Part shown: one piece after another, positions 25,178 through 37,832 of the stretch
Layout: the number at the start of each line of letters is the position of its first letter
Position numbering within the stretch: the stretch's first letter is position 1
Source of the DNA: Mycolicibacterium brumae
GTDB lineage: Bacteria > Actinomycetota > Actinomycetes > Mycobacteriales > Mycobacteriaceae
NCBI RefSeq assembly: GCF_025215495.1
Contig: NZ_CP104302.1
Span: forward strand, 1,240,001-1,304,000
Length of the DNA: 64,000 nucleotides
Direction: 5' to 3'
Made by a program: the position numbers and the translations under genes
The notes under the pieces: generated by a model
Databases searched by the model: none
Told to the model about the DNA's origin: nothing
The model's input: the letters and a program-made list of their open reading frames with translations, nothing else

Positions 25178-28137
25178 CCGGCCCCCGAACCCTGCCCGAC
25201 GGCCGGAACCCGGTGCTGCTCAGCGCCCACGACGAATCGCTGCTCTCCGCCGACGCCGCCGCGCTGCTGAGGTTCCTGGACCGCGACCCGCGGCCGGTCG
25301 ACGTCGCCGCGACGCTGCTGCGCACCCGGCGGATCCGCCGGCACCGGGTGCTGCTGCGCGCCGCCGACACCGCCGAACTCGCCGACGGGCTGCGCGCCGT
25401 CGTCGCCGGCGTCGCACACCCGCTGGTGGCCCGGTCATCGTCGGCCACCCGCCCGCGACGGGCCTTCGTGTTCCCCGGCCAGGGTGGCCAGTGGCCGGGC
25501 ATGGGCGCCGATCTGTACGCCGAGCTGCCCGTCTACCGCGACGCCGCCGACCGCGCCGCGGCGGCCTTCACCGCCGCCGGCGCGGCCACCCCGCTGCCGT
25601 ACCTGATCGCCGGCGATCAACCGCCTGAGGCCGAGCAGGTGGAGATCCAGGGCGCGCAATTCCTGCACGCAATCGCGCTGGCGGCCTCGTGGCGCGCGCA
25701 CGGCGTCGAGCCCGACCTCGCCGTCGGGCACAGCCTCGGTGAGATCGCCGCCGCCTACCTCTGCGGCGCCATCGAACTGCCCGACGCGGTCGCCGCGGTC
25801 ATCGCCCGGGCCCAGGCCGTGCAGGGCTTCCACGGCGGCTACGGCATGGCGGTGCTCGGCTGCTCCCCGGAGCGCGCCGAAGCGCTGATCGCCGACAGCT
25901 CGGGCTGGCTGGAGCTATCGGTGGTCAACTCGCCGTCCTCGGTGGTGGTTTCCGGAGACCGCGCGGCCGTCTCGGAACTGGTCGCCCGGGTGGCTGCCGA
26001 CGGTGAATTCGTCCGCGAACTTGCCGTCGAATTCCCCGCGCACACCAGCCTGCTGGAACCCGTTGCCGCACAGATGATCAACCAGCTTCCCGACGCCCGG
26101 TTCGCCGCGCCGGCGATGCCGTTCATCGGGTCGGCGACCGGCGCCACGGTGAGTGCCGGCGCCGAGACCGCCGCGTACTGGGCGAACAATCTGCGCAGCA
26201 CCGTGCGGTTCGACCGCGCCGCGCAATGCGCGATCGACCACGGCGCCGCGGCCTTCATCGAGATGTCCGCGCACCCGGCGCTGCTGACCGCGCTGGACCA
26301 ACTCGCCGAGCACACCGCGGGGCCCTCGCCGCTGCTGCTCGGCTCCGGGCGGCGCGACACCGCGCCCATCGACGAACTGAGCGCCGGCATCGCCGCCGCC
26401 GCCCTCGCCGACCCCGAGCACCCGTGGCGCGAGCACCTCACCGGCGCCGAGACGCTGCTGCGCGGATTCCCCAACGCCCCGATGAAATCCGAGCACCACT
26501 GGCTGGCTCCCCGGGCCGCCACACCCGCCGCCGACATCACCGTCGCGGCCGAAACGTGGACACCCGAGGACACCACCGTCGCGCCCGCCGGCCTGCGCCG
26601 CGTCGCGGTAACCGGCCCGGGCGCCGACACCGCGCTGGCAGACCGGCTGCGGACCGCCCTGGACGGCCACCACGGCGTGCGGCTGACCCCGCCGGCCGAC
26701 GCCGAACTCCTGCTGGTCATCGCGCCCGCGCTGGACCACCCGGACGTGATCCGCGCCGTCGAAGACCTCGTCACGCTGGTCGGCGCCGCGGGACTGGACT
26801 ACCCGAACCAGATCGGCGCCGACTGCCGCGAGGTCTGCCTGCTGACCGTCGGCGGCCAACAGGTGGGCGAGGGCGAACCGGTCCCACTGCCCGCCCAGGC
26901 CGCGCTGGCGGGCATGCACCGCACCATCGGCTTCGACCACAACGACCAGACCTTCCGCTGCCTGGACCTGCCGTCCTGGGACTGCGACGACGACACCGCC
27001 GCCGCCGCGGTCGAGGCGCTGCTCAGCGACGCCGTCGAGATGGCCGTGCGCCCCGGGCGAACCGGACCGCAAGCCCACCGGCGCACCCTGACCGAGACCG
27101 CCCCGGCCCCCGCGCTGCGCCTCGACGACGGTCTCTTGGACAACGTCGTCATCACCGGTGGCGCCGGCGCGATCGGGATGCACTTCGCGCGGTACCTGGC
27201 CGCCCGCGGGGCCCGCCGCATCGTGCTGTTGAGCCGGCGCGGCGCGGACCCGGCGGCCATCGCCGAACTCACCGAGCGCAGCGGCGCCGCGGTGGTCGCG
27301 CCGCCGTGCGACATCACCGACGCCGACGCGGTCCGCTCGGTCGCCGCCGCCCACGCCGGCGACGGCGCCACCCTGCTGATCCACGCGGCCGCGGTCGCCA
27401 CCCTCGGGACCGGGGGCCGGTTCACCGCCGACGAGTGCGCCGACACCTTCGGGGCGAAGGTCGTCGGCGGCGCCCGGATGGCCGAACTGTGGCCGCTGCG
27501 CCCGAACGCGCGAATGCTGTTGTGCTCCTCGGTGTCCGGCGTCTGGGGCGGCCGCGGCCATCCGGCCTACCCGGGCGCCAACCGGATGCTCGACGTGCTG
27601 GCCGGACAATTGCGCGCCAAGGACAAGCGGTGCGCGTCGATCCGCTGGGGGCTGTGGCAGGTCGAGGGCATCGCCGACGCCGCCGAGGTCGCCCAGATCG
27701 CCCGCTCCGGCCTGCGGCCCATGCCGCCGGCCGCCGCCATCGAAGCCGCCCTGCACGACCACCCGGGCGATCCGATCGTGATGGCCGCCGACGCGCAGCG
27801 ACTCCGGGTGTTCGTCGACACCCGGCACGCCGAACCCGCCGGGCAACCCGACCCGACGGCCGACCTCGACGCCCCCGCCGCGGTGCGCGCCGAACTGTCC
27901 GCCGTGCTGCGGCTGGCCGACCCTGACGACGTCGACCTCGAGGCCTCGCTGTTCGACCTCGGCATCGACTCGCTGCTCGCGCTGGACCTGCGCAAACGGC
28001 TGGAACGGGCCACCGGGGGACGGGTCTCGCTGGCCGCGCTGCTCGGCGGCATGACCGGCGCCGGATTGATCGCAGAAGTGCGTCGCGCCGCGCAGCAAGC
28101 CGCGACGCCGGAGAAAGTGGAATCCTCGCGTGACTGA
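25171..28137 (+). CDS. mbtD: Mycobactin PKS module MbtD (AT-KR-ACP)
   Basis: About 988 residues from the GTG at 25171. The frame is open further upstream but there overlaps mbtC. AT (about 85-370) has [14 protein letters not shown] and GHSLGE. KR (about 640-850) has ITGGAGAIG and [21 protein letters not shown] with its catalytic Ser, Tyr and Asn. ACP (about 900-970) has Ser in LGIDSLL. With MbtC it makes the reduced C4 unit joining the two hydroxylysines. Size matches M. tuberculosis MbtD. It overlaps mbtC by 7 nt and mbtE by 8 nt. Confidence 0.92.
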   Translation: MLTGPRTLPDGRNPVLLSAHDESLLSADAAALLRFLDRDPRPVDVAATLLRTRRIRRHRVLLRAADTAELADGLRAVVAGVAHPLVARSSSATRPRRAFVFPGQGGQWPGMGADLYAELPVYRDAADRAAAAFTAAGAATPLPYLIAGDQPPEAEQVEIQGAQFLHAIALAASWRAHGVEPDLAVGHSLGEIAAAYLCGAIELPDAVAAVIARAQAVQGFHGGYGMAVLGCSPERAEALIADSSGWLELSVVNSPSSVVVSGDRAAVSELVARVAADGEFVRELAVEFPAHTSLLEPVAAQMINQLPDARFAAPAMPFIGSATGATVSAGAETAAYWANNLRSTVRFDRAAQCAIDHGAAAFIEMSAHPALLTALDQLAEHTAGPSPLLLGSGRRDTAPIDELSAGIAAAALADPEHPWREHLTGAETLLRGFPNAPMKSEHHWLAPRAATPAADITVAAETWTPEDTTVAPAGLRRVAVTGPGADTALADRLRTALDGHHGVRLTPPADAELLLVIAPALDHPDVIRAVEDLVTLVGAAGLDYPNQIGADCREVCLLTVGGQQVGEGEPVPLPAQAALAGMHRTIGFDHNDQTFRCLDLPSWDCDDDTAAAAVEALLSDAVEMAVRPGRTGPQAHRRTLTETAPAPALRLDDGLLDNVVITGGAGAIGMHFARYLAARGARRIVLLSRRGADPAAIAELTERSGAAVVAPPCDITDADAVRSVAAAHAGDGATLLIHAAAVATLGTGGRFTADECADTFGAKVVGGARMAELWPLRPNARMLLCSSVSGVWGGRGHPAYPGANRMLDVLAGQLRAKDKRCASIRWGLWQVEGIADAAEVAQIARSGLRPMPPAAAIEAALHDHPGDPIVMAADAQRLRVFVDTRHAEPAGQPDPTADLDAPAAVRAELSAVLRLADPDDVDLEASLFDLGIDSLLALDLRKRLERATGGRVSLAALLGGMTGAGLIAEVRRAAQQAATPEKVESSRD

Positions 28138-31100
28138 AACGACTGACCCGCGGCTGGAGCTGATGCGCCGCAGAATCGCCCAGCGCGGACTCGGCGCGGC
28201 AGCCGAACAACCCGCGGCGCCGGCCGACGCGCTCACCGACGGGCAGCGCCGGATGTGGTTCGTGCAATCGGTGGACCCCAGCGGCGCGCTGCTCAATGTT
28301 CCGGTGTCCTACCGGATCACCGGCGAGATCGACCTGGCGGCACTGCGCGCCGCGGTGAACGCGGTGGCGCGCCGCCATCCGGTGCTGCGCACCACCTACC
28401 GCGAGGACGCCGACGGAGACCCCGTCGCCACCGTCCACGACGACCTCACGCCGGGCTGGGCCGAACACGACCTGTCCGGGGCGTCCGCGCACGCCCGGAA
28501 ACTGCGCCTGGAGGTCATCGCACAGCGGGCCTTCGCCGCGCCGTTCGACCTGAGGACCGACGCGCCACTGCGGATCACCATGGTGCGCCTCGGCGCCGAC
28601 GAGCACGTCATGCTGCTGGTCGCCCACCACATCGCCTGGGACGACGCCTCCTGGCGGGTGTTCTTCGGCGACCTGACCCGCGCCTACACCGGCGCCGAGC
28701 TGACCCCGGCCCCCGCCCGGCCGGCGCGCCCGAGCACGCCGGAGAGCGCCGACGCGGACCTGGGGTACTGGCGCGAGGTGATGGCGAATCCGCCTGAGCC
28801 GCTGGAACTTCCCGGCCCCAACGGCTCGGCGGCGCCGACCAGCTGGCGCAGCGGACGCGCCGCGGTGACCCTGCCGAACCGGGCCGCCCAGCGGATCGCC
28901 GAACTGGCCCGGGAGACCGCCGCCACCCCGTACATGGTGATGCTCGCGCTGTTCGGCGCGCTGACCCACCGATACACCCACAGCGACGATTTCCTGGTCG
29001 CCGCCCCGGTCATCAACCGCGACGCCGACACCGCGGACGTCATCGGCTACTACGGCAACTCCGTGGTGATGCGACTGCGCCCCGAGCCGACCATGACCTT
29101 CCGTGCGCTGCTGGCCCAGACCCGGGAGACCGCGATCGGCGCGTTCAGCCACCAGCGGGTCAACCTCGACCGGGTGGTGCGCGAACTCAACGTCGACCGC
29201 CGGCACGGCGCCGAACGGCTCACCCGAGTCAGCTTCGGCTTCCGCGAACTCGACGGCGACGGCTTCTGCCCGCCCGGGGTGACCTGCCGGCGCGCCGAAC
29301 TGCGCGGCCACCTCACCCAACTGCCGCTGGAGCTGATGGTCGAGTTCGGCGCCGACGGCGGCGTGCTCATCGAAGCCGAGCACCTGATCGAGATCCTCAC
29401 CCCGGCCATGGCCCGCCAGCTGCTGGACCATTTCGCGGTCCTCATCGACGACGCGCTGAGCCGGCCGGACGAGCCGCTGAACCGGCTGCGGTTGATGGAC
29501 GACGAGGAATCTGCCTGGCTGCGCGAGGTCTCCAACGGCGAGGCGTTCGAGACCCCCGCCGCCACCCTGGTCGACCTGATCGAGGCGCAGGCGCAGCGCA
29601 CCCCGGATGCCGTCGCGATGGTCTACGAGGGCCGGCACTACAGCTACCGCGAGGTCAACGAGGCGGCGAATCGGTTGGCGCACTGGCTGATCGGGGCGGG
29701 CATCGGGACCGAGGACCGCGTCGCGGTGCTGCTGGACAAGTCGCCGGAACTGGTCGTCACCGCGCTCGGCGTGGTCAAATCCGGCGCGGTGTACCTGCCC
29801 GTCGACCCGACCTACCCGCAGGACCGACTGGACTTCATCCTCGCCGACTGCGACGCCAAACTGGTCATCCGGGAATCCGGCGTCGGCGAGCTCGATGGGT
29901 TTCCCGCCCACAACCCCACCGACGCCGACCGGGTGCGCCCGCTGGGCCCGGGCAACACCGCGTACCTGATCTACACCTCCGGCACCACCGGCCAGCCCAA
30001 GGGCGTCCCGGTGCCGCACCGCCCGATCTCGGAGTACTTCGTCTGGTTCAAGGGCGACTACCAGGTCGACGCCGGTGACCGGATGCTGCAGGTCGCCTCG
30101 CCGAGCTTCGACATCTCGCTGGCCGAGGTGTTCGGCATCCTGGCCTGCGGGGCGCGGGTCGTCGTGCACAAGCCGGGCGGGCTCAACGACATCGGCTACC
30201 TCACCAACCTGCTGCGCGACGAGGGCATCACCGCGATGCACTTCGTGCCGTCCCTGCTCGGGCTGTTCCTGTCGCTGCCCGGCGTCAACCAGTGGCGAAC
30301 CCTGGAGCGGGTGCCGATCGGCGGCGAGCCGTTGCCCGGCGAGGTCGCCGACCGCTTCCACGCGACCTTCGACGCCATGCTGCACAACTTCTACGGGCCC
30401 ACCGAGGCGGTGATCAACGCCAGCCGGTTCAAGGTCGAAGGCAAGCAGGGCACCCGCATCGTGCCGATCGGCACACCCAAGATCAACACCGCCATGTACC
30501 TGCTCGACGATTCCCTGCAGCCCGTCCCGGTCGGAGTGATCGGCGAGATCTACATCGGCGGAACGCATGTCGCGCACGGCTACCACCGTCGGCCCGGACT
30601 GACCGCGGAACGTTTCGTCGCCGACCCGTTCGTCGCGGGCGCCCGGATGTACCGGTCCGGGGACCTGGCCCGCCGCAACGCCGACGGCGACATCGAGTTC
30701 GTCGGACGGGCCGACGAACAGGTGAAGATCCGCGGGTTCCGCATCGAACTGGGGGACGTCGCGTCCGCGATCTCGGTCGACCCCAGCGTCGGGCAGGCAG
30801 TGGTGCTGGTCAGCGAACTGCCGCGGCTCGGCAAGAGTCTGGTCGGTTACCTCACCCCGGTCGCCGGCCAGCGCGTCGAGGACGTCGACGTCGAGCGCAT
30901 CCGCGCGCGGGTCGCCGCCGCGCTGCCGGAATACATGGCGCCCGCCGGATACGTTGTGGTGGAAGAGATTCCGTTGACCAACCACGGCAAGATCGACCGC
31001 AGCGCGCTGCCGGACCCGCAGATCAGCTCCGGCGCGGCGTACCGCGACCCCGGCAACGACACCGAAGTGCGGCTGGCCGGCATCTTCGCCGACCTGCTCG

Positions 31101-33373
31101 GCCGGGACGCCGGCGCCGTCGGCGCCGACGATTCCTTCTTCGACCTCGGCGGTCACTCGCTGCTGGCGACCCGGCTGGTCGCCGCGGTGCGGGCCGGCTG
31201 CGGCGTCGAGATCGGGGTCCGCGAGGTCTTCGAACACCCGACCGTCGCCGAACTGGCCCGGCACATCGACACCCTCGCCCTCGCCGGTCCGGTCTCGCCG
31301 CGGCCCGCGCTCGGCGCGGGCGCCGCCGACGGTCCCGCGCCGCTGTCCTCGGCGCAGCTGCGCAGCTGGTTCGCCTACCGGATCGAGGGCCGCAGCACCG
31401 TCGGCAATATCCCGTTCGCCGCGCGGTTGAGCGGCCCGTGCGACCTCGACGCGTTGCGTCGGGCGATCGGCGACGTGGTGGCCCGCCACGAGATCCTGCG
31501 CACCACCTACCGCGAGGTCGACGGTGGTGTCCCGCACCAGGTCATCCACCCCGCCGCCGCCGCCGGGTTCGACGAGCGAGGGACGAGCGAGGAAGAGGCC
31601 CGGCGCGTTGACAGCGCCATGGAGGTGCGCGTCGAGCGTTGCGCCGACCTGGACGCGGCCATGGCGGCGCTGGACGCGCAGCGCCGGCACGCCTTCGACC
31701 TGGAGAACGAATGGCCGATCCGGGCCGCGATCTTCCCGGCGGGACAGGGCCAGACGGTGGTGTCCCTGCTGGTGCATCACATCGCCGGCGACCACTGGTC
31801 GGCGGGCGTGCTGTTCACCGACCTGCTCACCGCCTATCGATCCCGCGTCAATCAGCAGCCCCCGCACTGGGAGCCGCTGCCGATCCAATACCGCGACTAC
31901 GGCGCCTGGCAGGCCGAGCTGCTCGCCGAGGACGCCGGCGTCGCCGAACCGCAACGCGACTACTGGCGACGCCAACTGGCCGCGGCGCCCGCCGAGACCG
32001 GGCTGCGCCCGGACTTTCCCCGGCCCCCGGTGCCCACCGGCAAGGCCGAAACGGTCGAGTTCGAACTCGACGCGCAGATCCGCCAGCAACTGCTGGAGCT
32101 GGCCCGCGGCGAGAACGCGACCGAGTTCATGTTGCTGCAGGCAGCAGTCGCGGTGGTGCTGAGCAAGGCCGGCAGCGGCGACGACGTGCTCGTCGGCACC
32201 CCGGTCGCCGGGCGCGGCGAATCCGAGCTGGACCAGCTGATCGGCTTCTTCGTCAATATCCTGGCGCTGCGCAACGACCTGCGCGGCAATCCCACCCTGC
32301 GCCAGATACTGGACCGCGCACGGGATATGGCGCTGGCGGCGTATGAGAACCAGGACCTGCCGTTCGACCAGGTGGTGGACGCGGTCCGGCCGGAGCGGAC
32401 GCTGTCGCGCAACCCGTTCTTCCAGGTGGTCGTGCACGTGCGCGACGAAGCCCCGGTCGACCGGGTGCTGACCAGCGGACCCGACGGGGACACCACCTTC
32501 ACCGCGCTGGAGCCGGTGTTCGACGTCGCGCACGCCGACGTGTCGCTGGCCTTCTTCGTCAGCACTGCGGGATACCGCGGACTCATCGGTTACCGGCCCG
32601 AACTGTACGAACGCGCCACCGTGCAACGCTTCGCCGGCTGGCTGACCCGGGTGCTGCGCGCCTTCGCCGCTGACCCCGACATCACGCTCGCGGACCTGTC
32701 GATCGCCGACGCCGACGAACAACGGCAGATCCTCGAAGAGTTCAGCGGCGCACCGGGCGCGGGCGGGTACGTTCTCGACGAGACGTTGCGGCCCACCCCG
32801 ATCGGGGTGGTCGGCGAGCTGTACGTCGGCGGCGTGCTGGCCGACGGCCGATACCCCGACGCCGCAACCACCGCGATCCGGATCGTCGCCGATCCCGTTG
32901 GCGGACAACCCGGTTCCCGGCTGCTGCGCACCGGAACGCAGGCCCGCTGGCGCGCCGACGGCGTCCTGGAACACCTCGGCGCGGTGGCCCTGGCGACAGT
33001 GACGCCCGCGGCCGGACCGGTGGCCTTCGAAGCGCCGGTGACCGACACCGAACGCCTGCTGGCCGAGCTGCTCGGCGAACTCGTGGACGCCGACCGGGTC
33101 GGACGCCGCGATGAGTTCTTCGCCCTCGGCGGCGACAGCATCCTGGCCGTCCAACTGGCATCCCGGGCCCGCGACGCCGGGCTGGCGCTCACCGCGCGGA
33201 TGGTGTTCGAGCACCCGGTGCTGGCCGCTCTGGCCGACGCGGTCGATGCCGCCGACCCCGACGGGCAGGCCGGCGACATTCACCACCCGCCGATGAGCGC
33301 CTCGGGCCTGTCGGAGCACGAGCTGGCCGAACTCGCCTCGGTGTGGGCGGATTCCGGAGCCGAGCTGTCGTGA
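28130..33373 (+). CDS. mbtE: Mycobactin NRPS MbtE (C-A-PCP-C-[A remnant]-PCP)
   Basis: 1747 residues. C1 has [10 protein letters not shown]. The A domain has [11 protein letters not shown] and [20 protein letters not shown] with [11 protein letters not shown], and activates the lysine-type building block. PCP1 has [10 protein letters not shown] near residue 1009. C2 (about 1060-1500) has HHIAGDHWS. After C2 only fragments of an A domain survive ([10 protein letters not shown] and [18 protein letters not shown], about 1543-1620), with no ATP-binding core. PCP2 has GGDSILAV near residue 1667. A dispersed 54-bp element adds about 18 residues in C2. The GTG at 28130 overlaps mbtD. Confidence 0.92.
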   Translation: MTETTDPRLELMRRRIAQRGLGAAAEQPAAPADALTDGQRRMWFVQSVDPSGALLNVPVSYRITGEIDLAALRAAVNAVARRHPVLRTTYREDADGDPVATVHDDLTPGWAEHDLSGASAHARKLRLEVIAQRAFAAPFDLRTDAPLRITMVRLGADEHVMLLVAHHIAWDDASWRVFFGDLTRAYTGAELTPAPARPARPSTPESADADLGYWREVMANPPEPLELPGPNGSAAPTSWRSGRAAVTLPNRAAQRIAELARETAATPYMVMLALFGALTHRYTHSDDFLVAAPVINRDADTADVIGYYGNSVVMRLRPEPTMTFRALLAQTRETAIGAFSHQRVNLDRVVRELNVDRRHGAERLTRVSFGFRELDGDGFCPPGVTCRRAELRGHLTQLPLELMVEFGADGGVLIEAEHLIEILTPAMARQLLDHFAVLIDDALSRPDEPLNRLRLMDDEESAWLREVSNGEAFETPAATLVDLIEAQAQRTPDAVAMVYEGRHYSYREVNEAANRLAHWLIGAGIGTEDRVAVLLDKSPELVVTALGVVKSGAVYLPVDPTYPQDRLDFILADCDAKLVIRESGVGELDGFPAHNPTDADRVRPLGPGNTAYLIYTSGTTGQPKGVPVPHRPISEYFVWFKGDYQVDAGDRMLQVASPSFDISLAEVFGILACGARVVVHKPGGLNDIGYLTNLLRDEGITAMHFVPSLLGLFLSLPGVNQWRTLERVPIGGEPLPGEVADRFHATFDAMLHNFYGPTEAVINASRFKVEGKQGTRIVPIGTPKINTAMYLLDDSLQPVPVGVIGEIYIGGTHVAHGYHRRPGLTAERFVADPFVAGARMYRSGDLARRNADGDIEFVGRADEQVKIRGFRIELGDVASAISVDPSVGQAVVLVSELPRLGKSLVGYLTPVAGQRVEDVDVERIRARVAAALPEYMAPAGYVVVEEIPLTNHGKIDRSALPDPQISSGAAYRDPGNDTEVRLAGIFADLLGRDAGAVGADDSFFDLGGHSLLATRLVAAVRAGCGVEIGVREVFEHPTVAELARHIDTLALAGPVSPRPALGAGAADGPAPLSSAQLRSWFAYRIEGRSTVGNIPFAARLSGPCDLDALRRAIGDVVARHEILRTTYREVDGGVPHQVIHPAAAAGFDERGTSEEEARRVDSAMEVRVERCADLDAAMAALDAQRRHAFDLENEWPIRAAIFPAGQGQTVVSLLVHHIAGDHWSAGVLFTDLLTAYRSRVNQQPPHWEPLPIQYRDYGAWQAELLAEDAGVAEPQRDYWRRQLAAAPAETGLRPDFPRPPVPTGKAETVEFELDAQIRQQLLELARGENATEFMLLQAAVAVVLSKAGSGDDVLVGTPVAGRGESELDQLIGFFVNILALRNDLRGNPTLRQILDRARDMALAAYENQDLPFDQVVDAVRPERTLSRNPFFQVVVHVRDEAPVDRVLTSGPDGDTTFTALEPVFDVAHADVSLAFFVSTAGYRGLIGYRPELYERATVQRFAGWLTRVLRAFAADPDITLADLSIADADEQRQILEEFSGAPGAGGYVLDETLRPTPIGVVGELYVGGVLADGRYPDAATTAIRIVADPVGGQPGSRLLRTGTQARWRADGVLEHLGAVALATVTPAAGPVAFEAPVTDTERLLAELLGELVDADRVGRRDEFFALGGDSILAVQLASRARDAGLALTARMVFEHPVLAALADAVDAADPDGQAGDIHHPPMSASGLSEHELAELASVWADSGAELS
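31561..31615 (-). repeat. Dispersed 54-bp element, inverted copy inside mbtE
   Basis: Read on the minus strand this carries CGCCGGGCCTCTTCCTCGCT and ends TCGAACCCGGCG, matching the mbtF copy with a few changes and the mbtB unit more loosely. Being inverted relative to mbtE, it encodes a different peptide, [15 protein letters not shown], in frame, in the C2 domain between [10 protein letters not shown] and the next conserved strand. Both orientations of the element are open frames. Confidence 0.88.
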
Positions 33374-36300
33374 CCTCGACCGACACGCAGACCGCCGGAG
33401 CGCAGCGCGCGCCGGCGATCGAGGATGTCCTCGCGCTGAGCCCTTTGCAACTCGGGCTCTACTCCATGGCGGCGCTGTCCGACGGCGACACCGGTCGCGC
33501 CGATCCGTACATCATCGCGATGGCCGCCGACATCGACGGCGCGCTGGACGTCGACCTGTTGCGAAACTGCGCCACCGCCATGCTGGTCCGCCACCCCAAC
33601 CTGCGGGCCGCTTTCTTCCGCGGCGATCTCCGCAAACCCGTGCAGGTCATCCCGAGGCAGGTGCGGCTGCCCTGGCGGCACATCACCGCGCCCGACCGCG
33701 ACACCGCGCTGCGGTTGGAGGCCCAGGACCGTCGCCGGCCATTCGACCTGGCCCGCGGCCCCGCCATCCGGTTCCTGCTCGTCGAACTGCCCGACGGCCA
33801 CTGGCGGCTCGCGGTGGTCGCCCACCACATCGTCATCGACGGCTGGTCACTGCCGCTGTTCGTCGGCGAACTCATCGCGCTCTACCAATCCGGCGCCGAC
33901 GCCGCCGCGCTGCCGCCCGCGCCGCGGCCGTACCGCGACTACATCGGCTGGCTGGCAGGGCGCGATGAGCAGCAGAGCCTCGCGCTGTGGCGGTCGCACC
34001 TGGACGGGCTGGCCGAGCCGACCCTGCTCACCCCCGCGCTGACCTCCGCCGAACCCGCGCCCGGCCTCCCCGTTCGCGCCGAAGTGCGCCTCGACGAGGC
34101 GGCCACCGCGTCGCTGGTGGCGGCCGCCCGGGCGCGCGGCGTCACGGTCAACACCCTGGTGCAGCTGGCCTGGGCGCTGATCCTGTCGTCCTGTGTCGGC
34201 CGCAGCGACGTGGTGTTCGGAGTGACCGTGTCGGGCCGGCCCGGTGAGATCACCGGCGTCGAGTCGATGATCGGGCTGTTCATCAACACCGTCCCGCTGC
34301 GGGTGCGGCTGGACCCCGCCGCCACCGTCGGGCAGTCCTGCCTGGCCCTGCAGCGCGAGGCCGCGGCGCTGCGCGACCACAGCTACCTGTCGCACACCGA
34401 CCTGCGGGCGCTGGCCGGCGTCGGCGAGATGTTCGACACCCTGCTGGTCTACGAGAACTTCCCGCCGGGCGGGCTGGTCGGCGGCGGATCGTTCACCGTG
34501 GGCGGCGCCACCTTCGCGCCCGCCGCGTTGGAGAGCCTGGCGCACTTTCCGGTCACCATCGCCGCGCACTTGGCCGGCGACCGACTCACCGTGCTGGTGG
34601 AATCCCTGCCCGGCGCCCTCGGCGAGATGAGCCGAGAAAGCCTCGGGCGTCGCGTCGTCGACGTCGTCGGCCGGCTGCTCGACGGCTGGGACGCCCCGCT
34701 GCGCGACGTCAGCCTGCTGGCCGACGGCGAGTCGCCGGCGCCCCGCACACCCGCGGAGATGGACGCCGCCGGATCCCCGGCCATCCACCTGCGCTTCGCC
34801 GAGATCGCCGCGGCGCGCAGCGATCAGGTGGCGCTGACCTTCGACGGCGGGTCGATGAGCTACGGCGAACTCGACCGCGCCGCCGACCTGCTGGCCGCCG
34901 ACCTGCTGGACCGGGGGGTGCGTCCCGAGCAGCCGGTGGCGATCGTCCTCGGCCGCGGGCCGCGCTACGTGGTCGCGATGCTCGCGGTGCTCAAGGCCGG
35001 CGCGATGATCGTCCCGCTTGAGCCCGGCATGCCCGCCGACCGGATCGCCGACATCCTCGCCCAGTGCGGCGCGCAACTGGTGATCGACGAGAGCTGGCCC
35101 CTCAGCACCACAGATCTGGGCGACTACCGTCCCGTTCGCACCGCGCCGGATGCCGCCGCCTACGCCGTGTTCACCTCCGGAACCACCGGAAAACCCAAGG
35201 GCGTCATCGGAACTCACCGCGCCGTGCTGGCGTACGCGGTCGACCACGCCGCGCACGTGCTGCGCCCGGCCGCCGACCGGCTGGGCCGTCCGCTGCGCAT
35301 CGCGCACGGCTGGTCGTTCACCTTCGACGCGGCCTGGCAGCCGCTGGCCGGCCTGCTCGACGGCCACAGCGTGCACATCATCGGCGACGACATCCAGCGC
35401 GACGCCGAGAAACTCGTCGACACCATCGACGAGCGCCGGATCGACCTCATCGACACCACCCCGTCGATGTTCGCCCAGCTGCACGCCGCCGGACTGCTCA
35501 CCCGCGTCCCGCTGCCGGTGCTGGCCCTCGGCGGGGAAGCCATCGGAACGTCGACCTGGGCCGCGATCCGGGACGCCTGCGCGCGCGCCGGGATGACGGC
35601 CTACAACTGCTACGGGCCCACCGAGACCACCGTGGAGGCCGTGGTCGCCGAGATCCACTGCGTCGACCATCCGGTGATCGGCTCGCCGACCGGCGGCACC
35701 GGGGCCGCGGTCCTGGATTCCTGGCTGCGCCCGGTCCCCGACGGGGCGGCCGGCGAGCTGTACCTGTCCGGGGACCAGCTGACCCGCGGTTACCTGGGCC
35801 GGGCGGGGGAGACCTCGACCCGCTACGTCGCCGACCCGACCCGCCCGGGACAGCGGATGTATCGCACCGGCGATTTGGCGCGCCGCGGCGCCGACGGGTC
35901 CCTGCGCTATCTCGGCCGCAGCGACGAACAGGTCAAGATCCGCGGCTACCGCGTCGAACCGGGCGAGGTCGTCGCCGTGCTGATGACCCACCCGGAGGTG
36001 CGCGCCGCGCACGTCGCGGTGCGCCGCTACCGCAGCGGGCCCCGGCTGGTCGCCTACCTGGACACCGGCGACGCGAACCCGTCGGTCGCCGAGATCCGCG
36101 ACATGCTGAGCTCGCGGCTGCCGAGATACCTGGTCCCGCACCGCATTCTGACGCTGGACGGGCTGCCGCTGACCGTCAACGGCAAGGTCGACGACCGCGC
36201 GCTGGCCGCCCTCGACGGGACCGAGGACTCCGGATCCGGCGCGGCCCCGGAAACCGACACCGAGAAGGCGCTGGCGGAGATCGTCGCCGAGTTGCTGGAA

Positions 36301-37815
36301 GCGCCGTCGGTCGACGTCACCGCCGAACTGCTGTCGCTGGGCTTGGACAGCATCGTGGCGCTGTCGGTGGTCCAGGCGGCGCGTCGGCGCGGCATCCCGG
36401 TGCGGGCCCGGCTGCTGCTGGAATGCGACTCGATCCGCGACCTCGCCGCCGCCATCGACGAGGAGGACACCGCGCACGCCGACCCGACCCCGGCGCCGGC
36501 GGCGCAAGGCAGTGTTGACGCGCCGGGCCTCTTCCTCGCTCGTTCCTCGCTCGTCGAACCCGGCGGCGGCCCGATCCCGGCGCTGCCCAACGCGCGCTGG
36601 CTCTACCAGTACGGCGATCCGCGCCGGCTGGTCCAGACCGAGGCGATCCGACTGCCCAACGGCGTCACCGGCGATCAGCTGCGCGCTCTGCTGGCCGCCG
36701 CGGCCGACGCGCACGAGGTGCTGCGCTGCCGCTACGACCCGGGCGCCGCCACCCTGATCCCGGACGCCGACGGCCCGCAACTGCGCGAGGTGGAGGTCAC
36801 CGGTGACCTGGGCGCCGCGGTCGCCGAGGCGACCCGGGCCGCGGTGGAGGACCTCGACCCGGTGGCGGGCCGGCTGCTCATCCCGATCTGGCTGCGCGGG
36901 TCCGGGCACAGCGTGCTGGTGCTCACCGGGCACGTGCTGGCGCTGGACCCGGCGTCCTGGCGGATCCTGATCGCCGAACTCGACGCCGGCTGGCACGCGC
37001 TGGCAGGGGGCGGTGCGGCCCGGCCGGTCCGGGAACGCACCAGTTACCGGCAGTGGTCGACGCTGCTCGGTGAGCGCGCCCGGCAACTGGACTCGGTGGA
37101 CTTCTGGGCCGGCCAACTCGACGGCCCCGACCCTGCCCTGGGCGCCCGCAGGCTGCGCCCGGACACCGACCGCGCGGCCGAGCTACGCGTCACGGTGTCC
37201 ATCAGCGACCCACAGCTCAGCGCCGCGCTGCTGGCGAATCCGGGGGAGATCACCGACCGGCTGGCCAGGGCCGCGGCGATCATGATCATGAGATGGCGGG
37301 CCCGGCGCGGCGAGGCGACCCCGACCCCGCTGCTGGCGGTGGAAACCCACGGCCGGGCCGACGCCGTCGTCGACCCGGACGGGGCGACCGACACCGCCGA
37401 AACCCTCGGCCTGCTCAGCGCCATCTACCCGGTCCGCGTCTCGCCGGTCGACGGGATGCCCGAAATCCCCGGTGACGGCATCGATTACGGCCTGCTCCGC
37501 TATCTGCGGGACGACACCGCGCAGCGGCTCGCGGCGCTCCCGGAGCCGCAGCTGATGCTGAACTACCTGGGCCGCACCGAGATCGGCCGCGGCGGCGCGG
37601 CCACCCAGGACCGCAGCCTGCTGGCCGGGGCGTCGCTCATTCCGGAGCCCAACCTCGCGGTGCGCCACGAACTGACCATCATCGCCGCCGTCATGCTCGA
37701 CCCGGCGGGCTCCGGCGAGCCGGTGCTGGCGACCCAATGGCGTTGGCTGCCCGAGATTTTCACCGACGACGACATCGCCGTCATGCAGCAACTGTGGCAG
37801 GAGGCACTGTCATGA
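33370..37815 (+). CDS. mbtF: Mycobactin NRPS MbtF (C-A-PCP-terminal C/E-like)
   Basis: About 1481 residues from the GTG at 33370, which overlaps the mbtE TGA (GTGA). The first C domain has [10 protein letters not shown]. The A domain has [25 protein letters not shown] and [20 protein letters not shown] with [14 protein letters not shown] has LGLDSIVAL near residue 993. The terminal domain (about 1066-1481) looks epimerase/condensation-like: ETHGRA, YPVRVS and [10 protein letters not shown], but [10 protein letters not shown] replaces HHxxxDG. In M. tuberculosis this last module adds and cyclises the terminal lysine. A dispersed 54-bp element sits in the PCP-terminal domain linker. A 12-bp duplication straddles its stop. 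Confidence 0.92.
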   Translation: MTSTDTQTAGAQRAPAIEDVLALSPLQLGLYSMAALSDGDTGRADPYIIAMAADIDGALDVDLLRNCATAMLVRHPNLRAAFFRGDLRKPVQVIPRQVRLPWRHITAPDRDTALRLEAQDRRRPFDLARGPAIRFLLVELPDGHWRLAVVAHHIVIDGWSLPLFVGELIALYQSGADAAALPPAPRPYRDYIGWLAGRDEQQSLALWRSHLDGLAEPTLLTPALTSAEPAPGLPVRAEVRLDEAATASLVAAARARGVTVNTLVQLAWALILSSCVGRSDVVFGVTVSGRPGEITGVESMIGLFINTVPLRVRLDPAATVGQSCLALQREAAALRDHSYLSHTDLRALAGVGEMFDTLLVYENFPPGGLVGGGSFTVGGATFAPAALESLAHFPVTIAAHLAGDRLTVLVESLPGALGEMSRESLGRRVVDVVGRLLDGWDAPLRDVSLLADGESPAPRTPAEMDAAGSPAIHLRFAEIAAARSDQVALTFDGGSMSYGELDRAADLLAADLLDRGVRPEQPVAIVLGRGPRYVVAMLAVLKAGAMIVPLEPGMPADRIADILAQCGAQLVIDESWPLSTTDLGDYRPVRTAPDAAAYAVFTSGTTGKPKGVIGTHRAVLAYAVDHAAHVLRPAADRLGRPLRIAHGWSFTFDAAWQPLAGLLDGHSVHIIGDDIQRDAEKLVDTIDERRIDLIDTTPSMFAQLHAAGLLTRVPLPVLALGGEAIGTSTWAAIRDACARAGMTAYNCYGPTETTVEAVVAEIHCVDHPVIGSPTGGTGAAVLDSWLRPVPDGAAGELYLSGDQLTRGYLGRAGETSTRYVADPTRPGQRMYRTGDLARRGADGSLRYLGRSDEQVKIRGYRVEPGEVVAVLMTHPEVRAAHVAVRRYRSGPRLVAYLDTGDANPSVAEIRDMLSSRLPRYLVPHRILTLDGLPLTVNGKVDDRALAALDGTEDSGSGAAPETDTEKALAEIVAELLEAPSVDVTAELLSLGLDSIVALSVVQAARRRGIPVRARLLLECDSIRDLAAAIDEEDTAHADPTPAPAAQGSVDAPGLFLARSSLVEPGGGPIPALPNARWLYQYGDPRRLVQTEAIRLPNGVTGDQLRALLAAAADAHEVLRCRYDPGAATLIPDADGPQLREVEVTGDLGAAVAEATRAAVEDLDPVAGRLLIPIWLRGSGHSVLVLTGHVLALDPASWRILIAELDAGWHALAGGGAARPVRERTSYRQWSTLLGERARQLDSVDFWAGQLDGPDPALGARRLRPDTDRAAELRVTVSISDPQLSAALLANPGEITDRLARAAAIMIMRWRARRGEATPTPLLAVETHGRADAVVDPDGATDTAETLGLLSAIYPVRVSPVDGMPEIPGDGIDYGLLRYLRDDTAQRLAALPEPQLMLNYLGRTEIGRGGAATQDRSLLAGASLIPEPNLAVRHELTIIAAVMLDPAGSGEPVLATQWRWLPEIFTDDDIAVMQQLWQEALS
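36512..36565 (+). repeat. Dispersed 54-bp element inside mbtF
   Basis: Starts GTGTTGACGCGCCGGGCC and ends TCGAACCCGGCG, closely matching the reverse complement of the mbtE copy and sharing both ends with the mbtB units. It encodes an in-frame [23 protein letters not shown] insert in the linker between PCP and the terminal C/E-like domain, where added residues should be tolerated. Confidence 0.9.
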
Positions 37816-37832
37816 AAGGCGCACTGTCATGA
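37804..37832 (+). repeat. 12-bp direct duplication at the mbtF-mbtG junction
   Basis: GCACTGTCATGA occurs at 37804-37815 and again at 37821-37832. The first copy contains the mbtF stop within an ATGA; the second carries the mbtG ATG (37829) in the same setting. The first ATG now opens only a six-codon frame (MKGALS) ending at the second ATGA. A small duplication seems to have separated an original stop-start overlap. Confidence 0.8.

Noticed and set aside
27422..33319. Very long minus-strand open frame opposite mbtD-mbtE
   Set aside because: Codon-bias mirror of the NRPS genes; the translation is Gln/Val/Asp-rich without domains.
33847..37116. Long minus-strand open frame opposite mbtF
   Set aside because: Same antisense artefact; no domain or ribosome binding site.
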